This document shows, in pieces, positions 43,894 through 52,197 of a stretch of DNA of 64,000 bases. The DNA comes from G963662605 sp963667005. GTDB lineage: Bacteria; Bacteroidota; Ignavibacteria; Ignavibacteriales; Ignavibacteriaceae. The stretch's first letter is position 1. Each line of letters starts with the position of its first letter. The notes below the pieces were generated by a model. That model made no database searches and was not told where the DNA came from. It worked only from the letters and a program-made list of their open reading frames with translations. The stretch covers positions 1,550,001-1,614,000 of the forward strand of contig OY762937.1 in NCBI GenBank assembly GCA_963667005.1, given 5' to 3'. The position numbers were made by a program, and so were the translations under genes.

Positions 43894-45143
43894 TATCGCA
43901 TCAAAATCATTTTACCGGTTTTAATCGCGTTATCGCCTATAATTCTGTAAAAATAGACACCCGACGTGAAGGACTGGGATGCCTTAAATTCCACACTGTA
44001 GTCGTCTGCGATTTTTATACCTTCATCAAGTTTGGTAACCTCTCTACCGTTTACATCGTACACCATAACCGAGATACTTTGCGTAAAAGGAACCCGGTAT
44101 TTGATTATCGTAGAAGGGTTAAACGGGTTGGGAAAATTGCCCAATAATTCAATTGATTTGGATTTTTGGGGGATATAATCGGTTTTTACGTCAGTAATAT
44201 CGCTTATTTTAATTCTTTCAACGCTTCGTTCAACATCAAAATCATCATTTTCTCCGCCGAATAAGTAAATATACTGTCCGAATGTTATCGCCATGCACTC
44301 CTTGCGGGGGATAATGTTTGTCGGTCCCTTGGCGCTGAATCCATTCGGTCCTGTATAGTATAATTCCGTGTATCCTACGGGGCGGTCTGTTTCGTCAATT
44401 CCTCCGATAATGTAGAGAAGGCGGTTGTTGATTGCGACAACAGCACCACCAGCACGGGGTTGAAGCAAATTATGGCCTAACTGTGATACTTTCCGGCTTA
44501 TGGGAGAATATAAAAATGTGTTTTTCAGTATGCCGTTATATACCCCACCCATGATATAAATACCACTATCTACCACAGCACACATCTGTTGAGACGGCTG
44601 CATCATGGTGAAGATAGTATCTATAACTCCATTTACCGTTGAGGTGGAAACGTTATACTCCACTATGAATTTTGGCTTGCTGGTGTCAGAAGGGGAGCCG
44701 AAGTTTTGTTCGCCTCCAATGACGAGCAGCTTGCGATTGATAACAGCTGTTGAGGCAAAACTTCTTGCAAAAGCGCCATTTGTTGCAGAAATAACCGGAT
44801 TTGACGCATAATTCCACGTTTCTAACGAACCCTGGCGAGAGGTTTTTCTTTTAACCCCTCCGAAAATGAGAACGCTATCACCATAATTGACAGCGCAAAG
44901 GCCTATTCTTCTTTCGTTCATATGGCCGACTATTCTCCATGAATTCCTTGCAGGATTGAATTCCTGGATGAAATCAACCTCGGATTGTAATGAATCGGAA
45001 TAACCGCCAAATATATAAATCAGAGAGTCTTTTTTTACAATTGATGCCCCCGATACAGGATAAGGCATATTGCCCACTCTTTCCCAGTTTATTTGAGGGA
45101 AAGCGACAACCGTTAAAAGAAGACAAATAAAGAAAATTTTCAT
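43893..45143 (-). CDS. Kelch-repeat protein with T9SS sorting domain
   Basis: 416 residues. The signal peptide ends near VAFPQ. At least five Kelch blades follow, each with a GG pair (LIYIFGGYSD, VLIFGGVKR, LLVIGGEQN, IYIMGGVYN, LLYIIGGIDE, IYLFGGENDD), giving a six-bladed propeller at about 25-310. The last ~75 residues are the sorting domain (GNFPNPFNPSTIIKY to KTGKMILMR). It is a surface-exposed binding protein; the partner is unknown. Coupled to the TPR gene downstream and 138 bases from the kinase gene upstream. Confidence 0.88.
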   Translation of the reverse strand: MKIFFICLLLTVVAFPQINWERVGNMPYPVSGASIVKKDSLIYIFGGYSDSLQSEVDFIQEFNPARNSWRIVGHMNERRIGLCAVNYGDSVLIFGGVKRKTSRQGSLETWNYASNPVISATNGAFARSFASTAVINRKLLVIGGEQNFGSPSDTSKPKFIVEYNVSTSTVNGVIDTIFTMMQPSQQMCAVVDSGIYIMGGVYNGILKNTFLYSPISRKVSQLGHNLLQPRAGGAVVAINNRLLYIIGGIDETDRPVGYTELYYTGPNGFSAKGPTNIIPRKECMAITFGQYIYLFGGENDDFDVERSVERIKISDITDVKTDYIPQKSKSIELLGNFPNPFNPSTIIKYRVPFTQSISVMVYDVNGREVTKLDEGIKIADDYSVEFKASQSFTSGVYFYRIIGDNAIKTGKMILMR

Positions 45144-45172
45144 TGTAATATTGTATTGTTTATTGGAAGATA

Positions 45173-45189
45173 AACAAATTTTATGCCAA
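45173..45189 (-). promoter_or_regulatory. sigma-54-like promoter element upstream of the Kelch gene
   Basis: Minus strand TTGGCATAAAATTTGTT has TTGGCA and TTG with sigma-54 spacing, but GT in place of the -12 GC. It lies 30-46 bases before the Kelch start. A sigma-54 activator gene is 1.7 kb upstream on the same strand. Confidence 0.35.
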
Positions 45190-45239
45190 ATATCAAGTGA
45201 CTTACCCGTATTTTCATAAGTCGTTTAGCCCACGAAAAA

Positions 45240-45254
45240 GTGCCAAAAACGGCA
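45240..45254 (-). promoter_or_regulatory. TGCC-N6-GGCA palindrome upstream of the Kelch gene
   Basis: Minus strand TGCCGTTTTTGGCAC, matching TGCCATTTTTGGCAT at 43002-43016 except at two bases. A second inverted repeat, GTGAA-CTT-TTCAC, follows at 45263-45275. The palindrome is 97-111 bases before the start codon. A weak terminator for the kinase gene is the alternative reading. Confidence 0.4.
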
Positions 45255-45281
45255 AAAATCAAGTGAACTTTTCACCTGTTT

Positions 45282-46832
45282 TTACTTCTCAAAAAAGTTA
45301 TGTTTTATGATTGTCAATTCGTTCTTTTTGACCTGAATTTTTTGCGTAGTGGTCTGAAAATCAGGGTGCTTAATCATTACTGTATATTCACCGGGCGACA
45401 GCAAAATGGGTGATTTTAGAGGGGACTGAGCCCTGAATTTGCCGTTAATATAAATATCACCCCAAGGAAGAATTTTACAATCTATCTTCCCGAATAAGGT
45501 ATCCAAATTGATTCGTATAGATGTAGTTCTATTCGGGCGAATATAGGTTTGGAGCGTATAGTCAGGATACGATGGATTTTTCAATCGTAATGTCAAATTG
45601 CCGGCCGAAGCTTTAATTGGCTTTTTAATAGGTGTTGTGTCAACGAACCCAGAATCAGAATAAATATTGACCCAGGGGGTAGTCTCGAGCATCAAGTCAC
45701 CCTCACCGGTTTCAATAGCAGCCTGATTATCTCTGGAAAGCGATTCCGCTGCTTTTGCTACTGTCTGGCTTGCTGCATCGGACTTTGTTTTATCAGCTGT
45801 CGCTGCCGGTTTTGTTACTGAGGATGAATCCGTGTTTGGAAGTCCGACGCTAACTAAGCTGATCTTGGGGAATTGATAGTGTAATTTATAGTAACGCGAT
45901 GTCCATAAAAAGATAAGAAAAATACTCTCCAATAGGATGAGAAATACCATAAAATAGAAAATCATGGAAAGATTTTTTCTACGGCTGAAAATTCTTCGCA
46001 GCGCTGAAGTTGTTGTGGTATCAACCTGTAGTGATTCCAGCATTTCAACGGCTGATATATATGGCTCATCATTATTTACCCGTAACAGTTTACCGATGAG
46101 CGAACTTTCTTCAGAAGTTAATTCTTTAAGGAGATTTTCTTTTTCTGTTTTTCCGAAGTTCAAAATACTGTTGACTGTTTCAACTACATCTTTACCAAGA
46201 AAAGGATTCTTGTTCATGATGAGTTCGTAATATACAATGCCGGCTGAAAATAAGTCAGTTGACTCCGAGAGCTCTTCTCCTCGCAGCTGAGCGGGGGACA
46301 TGTATGCTGGGGTGCCGACAATTGACTGATGTTGTGTCAGGCTGCTGTCGTTGATGTTTACTGAAAGGCCGAAATCTGCAAGCTTTAATACATTGTTTTC
46401 GCCTATAAGGATGTTCTCGGGCTTTATATCGCGATGGATAATCGTATGCGAATGAATGTATGCCAGTGCGGTCATTAGCTGAACGAACAACTTCTCCCGT
46501 ATTTCCGGAGATAACTGTTTTTCGTTCATTATTTCACGAAGATTTTTATTGGGAAAGTACTCGACGGATATATAAAAATACTCACCCGAAACTCCCGAAT
46601 CCAATACCCTAATAATGTTTGGGTGATCCAGTCTCGCCAGCAGGCGTGCTTCTCTTTTCAGGCGTGATAATTGAATGGATTCACTTTTTGCATCAAGCTT
46701 AAAAGTTTTAAGGAGAATGGTTTTCCCGGAATGTATTTGCTGAGCATAGTAAACGGCATAATCACCCTCTTTTTTTAAGCATTTGAGGAGCTTAAATTTA
46801 TCAGGAGCGATATTCAATTCATCATTACTCAA
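45282..46832 (-). CDS. membrane Ser/Thr protein kinase with extracytoplasmic PEGA domains
   Basis: 516 residues. Hanks-type kinase at about 12-270: Lys42 in LLKTF, catalytic HRD (133-135) in IIHRDIKPEN, DFG (153-155), and GTPAYMSPAQL replacing the APE motif. One membrane helix lies at about 285-312 (SMIFYFMVFLILLESIFLIFLW). Outside are a low-complexity linker and two PEGA-type beta repeats (TPWVNIYSDSGFVDTTPI; LPWGDIYINGKFRAQSPL). It should phosphorylate cytoplasmic targets in response to envelope signals. It starts 13 bases after the sigma-54 activator gene, a probable partner. Confidence 0.92.
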   Translation of the reverse strand: MSNDELNIAPDKFKLLKCLKKEGDYAVYYAQQIHSGKTILLKTFKLDAKSESIQLSRLKREARLLARLDHPNIIRVLDSGVSGEYFYISVEYFPNKNLREIMNEKQLSPEIREKLFVQLMTALAYIHSHTIIHRDIKPENILIGENNVLKLADFGLSVNINDSSLTQHQSIVGTPAYMSPAQLRGEELSESTDLFSAGIVYYELIMNKNPFLGKDVVETVNSILNFGKTEKENLLKELTSEESSLIGKLLRVNNDEPYISAVEMLESLQVDTTTTSALRRIFSRRKNLSMIFYFMVFLILLESIFLIFLWTSRYYKLHYQFPKISLVSVGLPNTDSSSVTKPAATADKTKSDAASQTVAKAAESLSRDNQAAIETGEGDLMLETTPWVNIYSDSGFVDTTPIKKPIKASAGNLTLRLKNPSYPDYTLQTYIRPNRTTSIRINLDTLFGKIDCKILPWGDIYINGKFRAQSPLKSPILLSPGEYTVMIKHPDFQTTTQKIQVKKNELTIIKHNFFEK

Positions 46833-46845
46833 AGCAGAAACGCCG

Positions 46846-48375
46846 TTAAATATTTTTTAAATCGGAATGATCTTCAGAGGCTGCTTCTTTCAACTTCAAT
46901 TGAATCCACCGCACAGAAACATCAAGTGATTTTGCGGTTGCCGTTCTGTTGCCATTGTGTCTTTGTAGTCTCTTGAACAACAGCAGCTTTTCAAATTCCT
47001 GAAGAGTGCCCGAAAAGTTGGTGAGCTCGTCTTCCTGTTCAAGGATTATATGACTGGTTTGAATCATGTTATCGTCGCATAAAATAAGTGCGCGTTGAAT
47101 GGTGTTTTCTAATTGGCGCACGTTACCCGGCCACAAGTAATTTTCGAGCAGGTTCAAAGCCTCTCTTGTAATTCCGAGGTCTTTGTTACTGTGTTTCCGT
47201 ATAAAATAATTTGCCAGAAGTTTAACGTCACCTGTTCTCTCCCGGAGCGGGGGAATTGTGATAGGAAAAACATTCAACCGGTAGAACAAATCCTCTCTGA
47301 ATTTATTTTCTTTAGTTAGCTGGCGGAGATCTTTATTCGTTGCCGCGATAATCCGGACATCAACTTTCAATGGTTCATTGTCTCCGACTCTGATGAGCTC
47401 TTTGTTTTGCAATACGCGTAAGAGCTTGGCTTGAATCGGCATAGAAATGTCGCCGATCTCATCAAGGAAAAACGTTCCTTTATTGGCGGCTTCAAACAAT
47501 CCTTTTTTATCTGCGACAGCTCCGGTAAAAGCGCCCTTTTTATAACCGAACAATTCACTTTCCAGGAGAGAATCAGCAATTGAACCGCAAAATTGTGCGA
47601 GAAATGGAGAGTCTTTCCGTGCACTGAGTTTGTGGATGGATGAAGCGATGATATCCTTGCCGGTTCCACTTTCTCCTAGCAGTAAAACAGATGCTTCAGT
47701 GGCTGCGACCTTATGAATTAAGGCGGCCGTGCTTTTCATTGCAGGGCTCTCGCCAATGATATCCGGAATTGTGGTAGAGTTGATCAGCTGATTTTTGAGA
47801 AATATATTTTCTTTGTGCAGACTTTCTTCGCGCAACAACCGGTCAAGTGCAAGTGAGAGAAGGTTTGAGAAGAAACGCATGAACTTTAAATTCTGTTCAG
47901 TGAATTCCTTTCTGTGCATGATACTGTCAACAACAATTGCGCCCCATACTTCGCCGTTGTGCAATACCGGTACTGCAATAACTGATTTTATACCGAATGC
48001 CTGAATACTTTCAAACTGGGAAATTTTGGGATCGCTTAATACGTCATGAACAAGGCATGGCTCTTTCGTAGTTTTTACCTGTCGAAGTATGCTCGACGAA
48101 AATTCAGCACTGTCATCTATGGTCTCTTTGTTGAAATTTCTTCCGGTCAAAACAACGAACTCCTGCGAGTTTGTTGTAAACTGAATAAATAGACCACGCT
48201 CTGCATCGAGTGCTTTGATAATGATATCAAGAGCATCCTGCATTAAATTTTCGCGGTACTCAGCTTCAATGAGTTTTTGGCTAATGTGATAAAGACCTTC
48301 AAACTGGTCTATTTCAAGAGATTTGATTCTGTCTAATTCAGGAACTGCACGCACGCCACGCCTTTCAAAAACCAT
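46846..48375 (-). CDS. GAF-domain sigma-54-dependent transcriptional activator
   Basis: 509 residues. GAF sensor at about 25-180 (ISQKLIEAEYRENLMQDALDI, SVIAVPVLHNGEVWGAIVVD). AAA+ domain at about 205-430: Walker A GESGTGKD (224-231), sigma-54 loop GAFTGA (281-286), Walker B FLDEIGD (303-309) and the PLRERTGDVKLL motif. Fis-type helix-turn-helix at about 470-500 (NRTATAKSLDVSVRWIQLKL). It activates sigma-54 promoters with ATP. It lies between a lipoprotein and a membrane kinase gene on the same strand. GAF-sigma-54 activators next to Hanks kinases suggest a joint pathway. Confidence 0.93.
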   Translation of the reverse strand: MVFERRGVRAVPELDRIKSLEIDQFEGLYHISQKLIEAEYRENLMQDALDIIIKALDAERGLFIQFTTNSQEFVVLTGRNFNKETIDDSAEFSSSILRQVKTTKEPCLVHDVLSDPKISQFESIQAFGIKSVIAVPVLHNGEVWGAIVVDSIMHRKEFTEQNLKFMRFFSNLLSLALDRLLREESLHKENIFLKNQLINSTTIPDIIGESPAMKSTAALIHKVAATEASVLLLGESGTGKDIIASSIHKLSARKDSPFLAQFCGSIADSLLESELFGYKKGAFTGAVADKKGLFEAANKGTFFLDEIGDISMPIQAKLLRVLQNKELIRVGDNEPLKVDVRIIAATNKDLRQLTKENKFREDLFYRLNVFPITIPPLRERTGDVKLLANYFIRKHSNKDLGITREALNLLENYLWPGNVRQLENTIQRALILCDDNMIQTSHIILEQEDELTNFSGTLQEFEKLLLFKRLQRHNGNRTATAKSLDVSVRWIQLKLKEAASEDHSDLKNI

Positions 48376-48403
48376 TATTACGTAATGTGCAAGATAAGAA
48401 TTT

Positions 48404-49393
48404 TTATCTGACTAAAAATGATGCAGGCTTCGACCGGGCACGATTTTGAAACTCATCTATGACCCAGATCACCCAGAAGTAGTCTCCCTGGGCAAGAGAA
48501 GTAGGGCAGGGGTATGAAATCGAGTCCGAGCTGATATTGCTTATGGATGATACCAGCGTGGGGGCAATTTCATTGGTATAAACTTCGATTTGATAGTTAA
48601 AGGTGTAGCCGGCAGAGAATCTTTTCCAGCTGAATGTCGGTGTTGATGAAACCGTATCGTTGCCCGATGGAGAATAAAATGTGATGTCGTTATTGATTAC
48701 TCTTTTGATTTGACTGCTGCCGATGATGGTTTCCTGTTGAGAAGTATTTTTAACGATTATTGAAAAATCTTTTCCAATCACTTTTTCGATATCATCGGTG
48801 TTGATGTCGGAAAGAGAAATGCTCGTACTAAACCACTTTGTTAATAAATCGTACCCGAGCGCCTTGCGTACGTTGAGAGATTCATTATAAATAAAAACCG
48901 AATCAATGTTGTTGTCTTTGTCGGTGATCTTGAATTTTGTGGTTAAAGAGGTTAGAGGTCCAATGGTGTACCGGTTAACTACATTACTGTAAAAATAAAG
49001 TGAGTCAATAACCGGCACGAAATAGAGATACTCATCTAATGATTTTTTGAGGCCGGGAGTTAAGTCAACATACACTGAGTCAGTTAAGTAACCGGTGGCT
49101 GATATTTTTAACCATCCTGAAATGAGTTTTATCGTTTTGAATGAGAAGTATCCGTTCGCGTCGGTTACGGTAGACACTCCGGCACTTTCGAAAAGGATTT
49201 TTGCCTGTGTAATTCCGGTGTGCGGCAAGCTGGCTGTATGCACATACCCGTCAAGTATGGCAACCTGATTGTCCGGATTATTAACATCTAATGGGTTATC
49301 GCGTGGCGCACTGCAAGCAGAATAGCAAAAGGCGGCGAGCATGCAGAGTGCTGCTTGTACGAAGATAATAAAATGTTTTTTCCGGAACGTCAT
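48404..49393 (-). CDS. envelope lipoprotein with carboxypeptidase-regulatory-like and Ig-like domains
   Basis: 329 residues. Signal sequence with lipobox FCYSAC, so lipid-anchored. SAPRDNPLDVNNPDN follows the Cys, an Asp/Asn-rich stretch common in surface lipoproteins of this group. A CarboxypepD_reg-like domain lies at about 48-115 (LDGYVHTASLPHTGITQAKIL, YFSFKTIKLISGWLKISATGY). A fibronectin-like domain closes the protein (PTFSWKRFSAGYTFNYQIEVY). Function unknown. It is the first gene of the minus-strand cluster with the sigma-54 activator and kinase (28-base gap). Confidence 0.75.
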   Translation of the reverse strand: MTFRKKHFIIFVQAALCMLAAFCYSACSAPRDNPLDVNNPDNQVAILDGYVHTASLPHTGITQAKILFESAGVSTVTDANGYFSFKTIKLISGWLKISATGYLTDSVYVDLTPGLKKSLDEYLYFVPVIDSLYFYSNVVNRYTIGPLTSLTTKFKITDKDNNIDSVFIYNESLNVRKALGYDLLTKWFSTSISLSDINTDDIEKVIGKDFSIIVKNTSQQETIIGSSQIKRVINNDITFYSPSGNDTVSSTPTFSWKRFSAGYTFNYQIEVYTNEIAPTLVSSISNISSDSISYPCPTSLAQGDYFWVIWVIDEFQNRARSKPASFLVR

Positions 49394-49918
49394 GTTGCCG
49401 ATACAACCAGTTCGTAAAGTAATTTAATTATAACTTAATAAAATAATAAAACGGGATGAAAAAAATAAAGAAAACTCATTCGCTGGTGACCTGAATGTAA
49501 TATAATAGCAAAGGGCCGTTTCAGATCGAGTTGAAACAGCCCTTTCTTCTATTGGAGAGAAGATTAATGTTTGCCTGTACAGGCTTTAAAAATTTCCGAA
49601 GAGCTCTAGTTGGGTGTAGGCTCTCCGGATCAATTAACAGTATATTAAGAGCAGCACTTCGCAGTAAGAAATTATCCGTCTGCTATGCAATGTGCAAAAG
49701 CCCATTGTTAGTTTGACGACCGAATACCTTGACTACCGGCTGGGTGCCCTTTGTCCACACCGTTATCAAGCTGTGCGACTCACATAACCTTGAACATACA
49801 TGCTGATAATACATGAATGCCCGGGATAGTGATACTTGATAATGGCAATGCGGTTCCATGTATCCGGACTGCCTGTCCTGTTAATCTCTTAAATTACTGT
49901 CCTTCTGATTGTTATAAA
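49394..49918. other. 525-bp intergenic region with a 14-bp hairpin
   Basis: No convincing gene. The arms at 49510-49523 and 49532-49545 (AAAGGGCCGTTTCA with TGAAACAGCCCTTT, one mismatch) form a stable hairpin. The following T tract is weak on both strands, so it may be an inefficient terminator for the gene at 49919. A 61-codon plus-strand frame at 49531 is not supported by composition or a ribosome site. The rest is A+T-rich near 49400-49500, where the lipoprotein-kinase cluster promoter should lie. Confidence 0.4.
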
Positions 49919-50596
49919 TTATGCAACCAACTTGTCTGTATCATGCATATCTGCATGTGTCAGTGAAATAATCTCATCAACGAGAATCGGCATATGAAGC
50001 ATGCACCCTATGCACTTTGGCGCAACATTCTCAATATTCCAGTTCCGCAAATAGTCCTCAGCAACACCATGGCATTCAACTCCGATGATATAAACATCTT
50101 CGCGGTTAAGTTTGTATTCTTTAATAGTGTCGTAAATCTGTGCCACATCACATCCTTTTGCAAAAATACCGACTCTACCAGAGTATGATTCCATAATAAT
50201 CGGGAGAAAAGCCGCCAGATTATTGAGTGCGTAATGATTAAAGGTGAGTTTTTGAGCATCTCCGGTGTTTTTAGCAATAAATGGATGCAGCCGGTTGTTA
50301 CTATCGTTTCCCGAGTATCCGATTATGCAGGAAACTATACCCTGCCCGATAAGTTCTTTTGCCCGATTGATGATAGATTCCATACCTTGCCTAAAATCAT
50401 GTGTGGATTTATTCTTAGTGCTGGAAACACAAAAAGCATGCCAAGGGAAGGTGCTCGTTTTTGCGTATAATCGGGGAGCAATCAGAATGTGCCCATTGTG
50501 AGCCTGAATTTTTTTCGCATGCAGTGCATTTTTTGCATTATTGACTTGTTGGCTCATCATGAACTTTGTTGAGTTGTTTGATGCGTTAAGACGCAT
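49919..50596 (-). CDS. orphan FrhB/FdhB-like (coenzyme F420 hydrogenase beta N-terminal-type) protein, probably truncated
   Basis: 225 residues. The pattern RAKELIGQGIVSCIIGYSGND, HYALNNLAAFLPIIM, GRVGIFAKGCDVAQIYDTIKEYKLNREDVYIIGVECHGV matches the N-terminal half of 4Fe-4S proteins related to F420-hydrogenase/formate dehydrogenase beta subunits. The CxxC in KCIGCMLHMP aligns with the usual first cysteine pair. Then the chain ends, whereas relatives continue into a 4Fe-4S ferredoxin domain. It stands alone, with no hydrogenase or dehydrogenase partner, so a decayed or specialised remnant is possible. The first ~45 residues are not conserved-looking; the true start may be at a later ATG. Confidence 0.6.
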   Translation of the reverse strand: MRLNASNNSTKFMMSQQVNNAKNALHAKKIQAHNGHILIAPRLYAKTSTFPWHAFCVSSTKNKSTHDFRQGMESIINRAKELIGQGIVSCIIGYSGNDSNNRLHPFIAKNTGDAQKLTFNHYALNNLAAFLPIIMESYSGRVGIFAKGCDVAQIYDTIKEYKLNREDVYIIGVECHGVAEDYLRNWNIENVAPKCIGCMLHMPILVDEIISLTHADMHDTDKLVA

Positions 50597-50679
50597 TTAT
50601 CCATAAAAATATAGATAACAATGTTGCCTGTAATTACTTATATTACGAACATATTTACATCAAATAAAGCGATTGGAAA

Positions 50680-52116
50680 ATGAAGGCATATTTTCGCATA
50701 CTATTTTTGTTAACCGTAATATTGTTAGTCTCAACCGAATTATCGGCACAAAAAAAGAAAATCGAGTTTGATCTTGATTTCGCAAGTTTTGCTTATGCTG
50801 ACACTATAGACATTGTTGAAGTATATTATAATATCTCGCAAAATGATTTTACTCCGGTTTTAGAAAAAGGTGAACAGTACCTCAAAGCAAAACTCACATT
50901 GAGTATTTTTCCTAAGGGAAAGAGCGAAGCAGTGGTTGATAAAGACTACATTTTGCACGTAAAAGCGCCTCAAGATTCAGCCGAACGGAAAAACTTTGTC
51001 GGTGTGTTAAAGTATGCTGTACCTGTCGGTACTTTTGATGTTAAAGCAGTTATTCAGGACATGAACAATCAGGAAGGAACGGGGCAATTTAGTTACAACT
51101 TGACCACGCCTCAGTTTAATCTGGCTCATTTTGCTATGAGTGATATTGAACTTGCGAATAATCTGATTCAATCGGAAGATACAAATTCTCTGTTTTATAA
51201 AAACACATACGAGATTATGCCTAATCCGGCCTGCTTGTATGGAGAGAAGCTACCGGTACTATTTTACTATACAGAACTGTATAATGTGAATAAAGATCCC
51301 GGTGCGCCCGAACTCAAACAGGAAGTTAGTGTTGTAAATGCACGAAATGTTGTCCTTTCGCAAAAAACCAAGATTCTCTCAAGAATGCATCAGGACATCG
51401 TTGTTGTTGATGCCGTTCCGGTTGCAAAGATTCCTACCGGTTCGTATACTCTTCAGATCACGGTGACGGATACAACAAAAAAGATTATGGCAGTCCAGAA
51501 GAAAAAATTCTTTGTTTATAATCCATCCTTCAAAGATACTTTGAAAGAGCATTTGATTGAAGCTCAGTATATTTCTTCGGAATTTGCCGGAATGAATGAA
51601 GAGGATGTTCAAGAAACTTTTGCGATATCTAAATACATTGCTACAAAGAACGAACTTGTGAAATGGGATAAATTATCCGATTTAGAAGGCAAGAAAAATT
51701 TCCTCTTCCAGTTCTGGAATTCAAGAGATACGGATCCGTCAACTCCTGAAAACGAATTCAAGAACGAGTATTTCAAAAGAGTTACTGATGCTAATTTTAA
51801 ATACGGAACGCTCAGGCGTAAAGGCTGGAAGACGGAAAGAGGGCGCATTCTCCTGATGTATGGAGAGCCTAATCAAATAGATCGCTATCCGAGTGAGACT
51901 GACAAACGCCCCTATGAAATATGGGAATATCAGGAACTTGAAGGCGGCGTTATCTTTGTCTTTGGTGATTTGACCGGATTTAATGATTTTTCACTCATCC
52001 ACTCAACAAAACGTGGTGAAATAAGTGATGCTTATTGGAAAAGAAGGCTTCAAATGGCCGGTTCTTCATCGAATCAGGATACTGATTATGGCAGTACATC
52101 GGCAAGTGATAAATAA
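50680..52116 (+). CDS. GWxTD domain-containing protein
   Basis: 478 residues. The signal peptide ends near LSAQK. The first ~290 residues are beta-rich, and the GWxTD domain lies at about 310-460: WNSRDTDPSTPENEFKNEY, RKGWKTERGRILLMYGEP, then PYEIWEY and IFVFGDLTGFNDF. The signature motif reads GWKTE here, with Glu for Asp. The family is common in Bacteroidetes, Ignavibacteria and Acidobacteria, and its function is unknown. It is monocistronic with its own terminator. Confidence 0.88.
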   Translation: MKAYFRILFLLTVILLVSTELSAQKKKIEFDLDFASFAYADTIDIVEVYYNISQNDFTPVLEKGEQYLKAKLTLSIFPKGKSEAVVDKDYILHVKAPQDSAERKNFVGVLKYAVPVGTFDVKAVIQDMNNQEGTGQFSYNLTTPQFNLAHFAMSDIELANNLIQSEDTNSLFYKNTYEIMPNPACLYGEKLPVLFYYTELYNVNKDPGAPELKQEVSVVNARNVVLSQKTKILSRMHQDIVVVDAVPVAKIPTGSYTLQITVTDTTKKIMAVQKKKFFVYNPSFKDTLKEHLIEAQYISSEFAGMNEEDVQETFAISKYIATKNELVKWDKLSDLEGKKNFLFQFWNSRDTDPSTPENEFKNEYFKRVTDANFKYGTLRRKGWKTERGRILLMYGEPNQIDRYPSETDKRPYEIWEYQELEGGVIFVFGDLTGFNDFSLIHSTKRGEISDAYWKRRLQMAGSSSNQDTDYGSTSASDK

Positions 52117-52146
52117 TTTTACTTCTAATACGTATTAGTTTACGGA

Positions 52147-52177
52147 GACCCGCCCAAACGGGCGGGTCGTTTTTTTA
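52147..52177 (+). terminator. rho-independent terminator after the GWxTD gene
   Basis: GACCCGCCC (52147-52155) pairs with GGGCGGGTC (52160-52168), followed by GTTTTTTT. Confidence 0.92.
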
Positions 52178-52197
52178 TTAACAACCGATAATTTGAT

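Noticed and set aside
49531..49716. 61-codon plus-strand frame in the 49.4-49.9 kb gap
   Set aside because: No convincing family, and it begins within a hairpin. Not supported as a gene.
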